64,000 nt of DNA. It comes from Jejuia algarum. GTDB lineage: Bacteria; Bacteroidota; Bacteroidia; Flavobacteriales; Flavobacteriaceae. Of this stretch, positions 60,719-64,000 are shown in pieces. Location of the stretch: NCBI GenBank assembly GCA_947495775.1, contig CANMAQ010000001.1, positions 248,001-312,000 of the forward strand, given 5' to 3'. Position 1 is the first letter of the stretch. Every line of letters starts with the position of its first letter. The position numbers were made by a program, and so were the translations under genes. Below the pieces are notes generated by a model. That model ran no database searches. It was not told the DNA's origin and saw only the letters and a program-made list of their open reading frames with translations.

Positions 60719-61348
60719 ATGTCTAAAACCGTTAGTTACAGCGCTTCGAACACTTACGACACACTAAATACATTATCTGAAAAAACAGAAAACGTATGGT
60801 TGGTTTGCCATGGCATTGGTTATTTAAGCAGGCAGTTTATTCTTTTTTTTAAACATCTAGATCCTGAGAAGAACTACATTATTGCACCGCAGGCACCTTC
60901 TAAATACTATAAAAATGGAAGTTACAAAACTGTTGGTGCTTGTTGGTTAACAAAAGAAAACACCCGTATTGAAACCCAAAATGTACTACAGTATTTAGAT
61001 GCTATTGTAACAAATGAGAACCTCCCAAAAACCGTAAGTTTTACTGTTTTAGGATATTCCCAAGGTGTAAGTATCGCCAGCAGATGGGTATCTAGTAGAA
61101 AAATAACGTGTACTAACTTGATTTTAATCTCTGGGATTTTACCTAAAGAGCTCCATGCCCAAGATTTTCAGTTTTTAGCAGAAACCACCAACGTTATTTA
61201 CATAACAGGGCGCAACGACCCGTATTTTAAAACCTTACCTATAGACGTGCAATTAAAACAATTGCAATCTGTATTTCCTAAAATTGATTTCAGAATACAT
61301 GATGGCGGGCACGAAATAGAACGCTCTACCTTTAGAGACCTGCATTAA
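60719..61348 (+). CDS. Alpha/beta hydrolase, phospholipase/carboxylesterase type
   Basis: 209 residues, no signal peptide. Oxyanion region VWLVCHGIGYLSRQFILFF, nucleophile in VLGYSQGVSIASRW (GYSQG), Asp in YITGRNDPYF and His in IHDGGHEIERSTF. It belongs to the small carboxylesterase group (YpfH/Abhydrolase_2). It follows the Lrp gene by 51 bp on the same strand. Confidence 0.88.
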   Translation: MSKTVSYSASNTYDTLNTLSEKTENVWLVCHGIGYLSRQFILFFKHLDPEKNYIIAPQAPSKYYKNGSYKTVGACWLTKENTRIETQNVLQYLDAIVTNENLPKTVSFTVLGYSQGVSIASRWVSSRKITCTNLILISGILPKELHAQDFQFLAETTNVIYITGRNDPYFKTLPIDVQLKQLQSVFPKIDFRIHDGGHEIERSTFRDLH

Positions 61349-61381
61349 AACATCCTAACATTAAGGCTTATAAGATAGTCT

Positions 61382-61756
61382 TTAGGAAACATGTTGATCT
61401 AAAAGAATCATGTTACCATCTGGATCGCGAATAATTAAACTGGCAGGACCTGTTCCAGAAGACTCTGCTTCTTTTTCTATAACAACATCCTCTTGTTGCA
61501 ATGTTTTCTGTATGGTTCTCACATCATCAAAATTAGCTAATGGCTGGGCATTTTCATCCCACCCAGGGTTAAATGTAAGTACATTTTCATCAAACATGTC
61601 TTGAAAAAGCCCTATTAAAGTCGTCCCATTTTTCATAATAAGGTATTTGCTATCTAAATCGCCTGCAAAAACAGTAAATCCTAAATTTTCATAAAACAAT
61701 TTCGATGCATAAATATCTTTTACGCTTAAACTAATTGAAAATGCTCCTAGTGTCAT
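61382..61756 (-). CDS. VOC (glyoxalase/bleomycin resistance) family protein
   Basis: 124 residues from ATG 61756 (MTLGAFSISLSVKDIYASKL); an in-frame ATG 75 bp upstream adds sequence outside the fold. Two beta-alpha-beta-beta-beta units: SLSVKDIYASKLFYENLGF and later SSGTGPASLIIRDPDGNMIL, where the ending DPDGN is the typical VOC turn. It may be an isomerase, dioxygenase or resistance protein; metal ligands are not clear. Confidence 0.85.
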   Translation of the reverse strand: MTLGAFSISLSVKDIYASKLFYENLGFTVFAGDLDSKYLIMKNGTTLIGLFQDMFDENVLTFNPGWDENAQPLANFDDVRTIQKTLQQEDVVIEKEAESSGTGPASLIIRDPDGNMILLDQHVS

Positions 61757-62324
61757 ATGCTTGTGTAGTATTGGTTTCAATAAATGCGACACATAAGCTA
61801 AGCTTTTCTTGTTCTGAATATTATAAAACAAAAAAGTGATTCAAAAAACATAGGTTTAGGACTACACTAAAATACTAAAAATAAAAATAGGTCTAACATA
61901 ATGTCTGCGACAAGTCTGTAAAACGTATTTTTCTAATTAAAGACTTTTTTAAACTTCCCCCTAAAAACAACGTACTAAACTGTGCTTCTTAAAGCCGTTT
62001 TGCACAAAAATACGGTGTGAATTAAAAAACAAATATCTGATATTGCAATGGGACATTTCATGGCAATCCCATCTAAATTAAGGTCTAAAGGCACACTTAA
62101 ATGAAACAGAATACGTCCCTACATGTCTACATTTATAATGCCGTCTTATTTATATTAAAAAAAAGTAGAACTGCTCTATAAACTTCACAACGCCAAAGGG
62201 GCTTTCATTCCATTATTCGCAGTCTAGTTTCTCCTAACATTATAAATTAACAAAACTGCTATTCGTCTGGGTGGTTCGCCAAAGCTTTAGTATTTTTATG
62301 GCTAAATTTTTATTGAGCTAAATT
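61757..62324. other. Intergenic region upstream of ppc
   Basis: 568 bp, AT-rich. It holds the start regions of the VOC gene (minus) and ppc (plus). I see no coding frame and no full promoter match; the short inverted repeat TTGCAATGGGA/TGGCAATCCCA near 62043-62075 might form a weak hairpin. Confidence 0.35.
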
Positions 62325-64000
62325 ATGTCTATTGAACCAAAATTAACGAGATTTAATCAATCCGTTTTGTCAAAATACCAAATATACAATAGTATATTCA
62401 TGACACTACCGTTTGATTCTATCACCAAAACTGGTGTGTTACTACCACTTTTTCACGAAACCTGTGAAAAGGGGTTTAAAAACGGAGATGACCCTACGAC
62501 TATTGTAGAAACTTTCTTTGAAAAATACCAAGGACGCAGAAATAAAAAGAGCCAAATAGACCTATTATTTAGGTTTATACAATACATAGAAAGACAAGTT
62601 GTTTTATTTGATGCCATAGAAGATGCCGCCTTCCCTATTGTAAATAATATGGACGGTGTAGGTACACTTCGTAACTTAAAAGGTTCGGCTAAAGCTGAGG
62701 GCAAATTAGAAGAATTAAAAACCTTTCTAGAGGAATTTAAGGTACGTATTGTATTAACAGCGCACCCTACTCAATTTTACCCAGGTTCTGTACTAGGAAT
62801 TATTACGGCTTTAACTAAAGCTATTAAAGAAAATGATTTATCTGGCATCAACAATTTGTTTGCACAACTTGGTAAAACACCTTTCTTTAAGCATAAAAAA
62901 CCAACGCCATATGATGAAGCCAAAAGCTTATTATGGTATTTAGAGAATGTATTTTACAAATCGTTTGGAGATATTTACAATTACATCCAAACCAGTATTT
63001 ATGCAGACGACAAAAGACATAACGACATTATAAATATTGGCTTTTGGCCAGGTGGAGATAGGGATGGAAATCCGTTTGTAAAGCCTAAAACAACATTAAA
63101 AGTTGCTAAAAAGCTTAAAAAGTCCATTTTAAAGAAATATTACACAGATCTAAGAGATCTTAGAAAGAAACTTACTTTTAGAGGTGTTGAAGATCGTATC
63201 ATTCGTTTAGAGACTATCATGTATGCGTATAGTATCGACTTAAAATACAGTGATGCAATTAGCGCAGAAGATTTTATAAACGAACTCTTAAGTATTAGAG
63301 CTATTCTTATTGATGAGCACCAATCCTTATACGTGACTGAAGTTAACAACTTGATTAACCGTGTGCATTTATTTGGATACCGCTTTGCGACTTTAGATAT
63401 TAGACAAGACAGCCGTATACACCACTCTGTTTTCACTACTGTGATAGACCATTTAATCGCAACAGGAAAGTCGTCTTTCCCTGCGAACTACCATGACTTA
63501 TCTGAAGCCGAACAAATAGAAATTCTCTCTAAATCTACAGATTCTATAAAAGATTTAGACGCTTTTGAAGATGAAATGGTTAGAAATACACTTAAAACAA
63601 TTTCTATCATTAAAGACATTCAAAAAAGCAACGGAGAGCGTGGCGCTAACCGTTACATCATTAGTAATAACCAAACGGCGCTTAACGTGATGCAATTATT
63701 TGCCATGTTAAAAATTGTAGCGTTTAAAGACAATTTAACAGTAGATGTCGCTCCATTATTTGAGACCATTCCAGATTTAGAAAATGCACCGGGTGTTATG
63801 GAACAACTGTACCAAAACCCAGAGTATATGGCGCATTTAAGAGCTAGAGGCAGCAAGCAAAACATCATGTTAGGATTCTCTGACGGTACAAAAGATGGCG
63901 GTTATTTAATGGCCAACTGGGGTATTTACAAAGCCAAAGAGCTTTTAACTGAAATGTCTAGAAAATATGACATCACCGTTATTTTCTTTGATGGTAGAGG
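62325..64000 (+). CDS. ppc: Phosphoenolpyruvate carboxylase, N-terminal part (cut by window edge)
   Basis: About 558 codons are visible from ATG 62325 (MSIEPKLTRFNQSVLSKYQI), open to the edge. Catalytic signatures are VRIVLTAHPTQFYPGSVLG (the His of the first conserved block), NIGFWPGGDRDGNPFVKP and IMLGFSDGTKDGGYLMANWG, followed by VIFFDGRG, the second catalytic block, at the edge. The enzyme adds bicarbonate to PEP to form oxaloacetate, replenishing the TCA cycle. Roughly 280-350 further residues are expected beyond the window. Confidence 0.96.
   Translation, partial: MSIEPKLTRFNQSVLSKYQIYNSIFMTLPFDSITKTGVLLPLFHETCEKGFKNGDDPTTIVETFFEKYQGRRNKKSQIDLLFRFIQYIERQVVLFDAIEDAAFPIVNNMDGVGTLRNLKGSAKAEGKLEELKTFLEEFKVRIVLTAHPTQFYPGSVLGIITALTKAIKENDLSGINNLFAQLGKTPFFKHKKPTPYDEAKSLLWYLENVFYKSFGDIYNYIQTSIYADDKRHNDIINIGFWPGGDRDGNPFVKPKTTLKVAKKLKKSILKKYYTDLRDLRKKLTFRGVEDRIIRLETIMYAYSIDLKYSDAISAEDFINELLSIRAILIDEHQSLYVTEVNNLINRVHLFGYRFATLDIRQDSRIHHSVFTTVIDHLIATGKSSFPANYHDLSEAEQIEILSKSTDSIKDLDAFEDEMVRNTLKTISIIKDIQKSNGERGANRYIISNNQTALNVMQLFAMLKIVAFKDNLTVDVAPLFETIPDLENAPGVMEQLYQNPEYMAHLRARGSKQNIMLGFSDGTKDGGYLMANWGIYKAKELLTEMSRKYDITVIFFDGR

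Overview
This 64-kb window comes from an AT-rich member of the Bacteroidota, most likely a marine flavobacterium (Flavobacteriaceae). The signs are a type IX secretion (T9SS) C-terminal sorting domain, DnaE with an N-terminal exonuclease fusion, S16 with a long acidic tail, DUF4296 and DUF4271 genes beside pyrimidine and haem genes, Bacteroidota-style promoters (TTG-N19-TAnnTTTG), and a TssD-type Hcp. It is a chromosomal segment that mixes housekeeping genes with accessory islands. Assignments rest on reading motifs; no database search was run.

Left part (1-9.8 kb). A TPR-containing NarL-type sensor kinase and its response regulator (cut by the left edge) lie behind a 51-residue lipoprotein. 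After about 1 kb of gene-poor DNA come a LacI regulator and a tightly packed five-gene operon: tartrate-dehydrogenase-like enzyme, cyclase-family hydrolase, four-carbon acid sugar kinase (DUF1537), MFS sugar-acid transporter, and Gfo/Idh/MocA oxidoreductase. It looks like an uptake and degradation route for a small sugar acid.

10-19 kb. A four-gene unit combines a Ras-like small GTPase, two coiled-coil or partner proteins, and a hybrid kinase whose receiver lacks its phospho-acceptor aspartate. Next come a membrane cytochrome-b-like protein and a Crp/Fnr regulator with a perfect FNR-type box between them, tRNA-Asp(GTC), a DUF58 protein, a stand-alone ClpP, thioredoxin and a large exported protein of unknown function.

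19-53 kb, mostly core genes: dnaE, a lactonase, rpsP-rimM, TrmN6, a three-gene DUF1553/DUF1501/cytochrome-LRR operon, glutaryl-CoA dehydrogenase, a phosphoesterase-DUF1853 pair, an Fe-S carrier operon (mrp-NifU-ferredoxin), an alkyltransferase-like protein, trmB-LysE, a PhoB/PhoR-like pair, a mini T9SS protein, a LuxE-like acyltransferase, tyrS, a dpm-dihydroorotase-DUF4296 operon, and DUF4271-hemD.

53.5-59.6 kb, the most unusual part: an orphan type VI secretion island. It has a TssD/Hcp tube protein, a 467-residue putative effector I do not recognise, and six tandem paralogous genes for about 144-residue, roughly four-helix membrane proteins (predicted immunity proteins). Each of the five paralogs after the first is preceded by a decayed copy of the last ~60 codons of the effector gene, and a sixth tail copy ends the array. 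The repeat period is 629-640 bp. Long identical blocks shared between non-adjacent copies indicate gene conversion. The layout suggests repeated effector-immunity exchange or duplication that kept old immunity genes as a defence repertoire.

59.6-64 kb: DUF423, an Lrp/AsnC regulator, an alpha/beta hydrolase, a VOC protein, and the 5' part of ppc, cut by the right edge.
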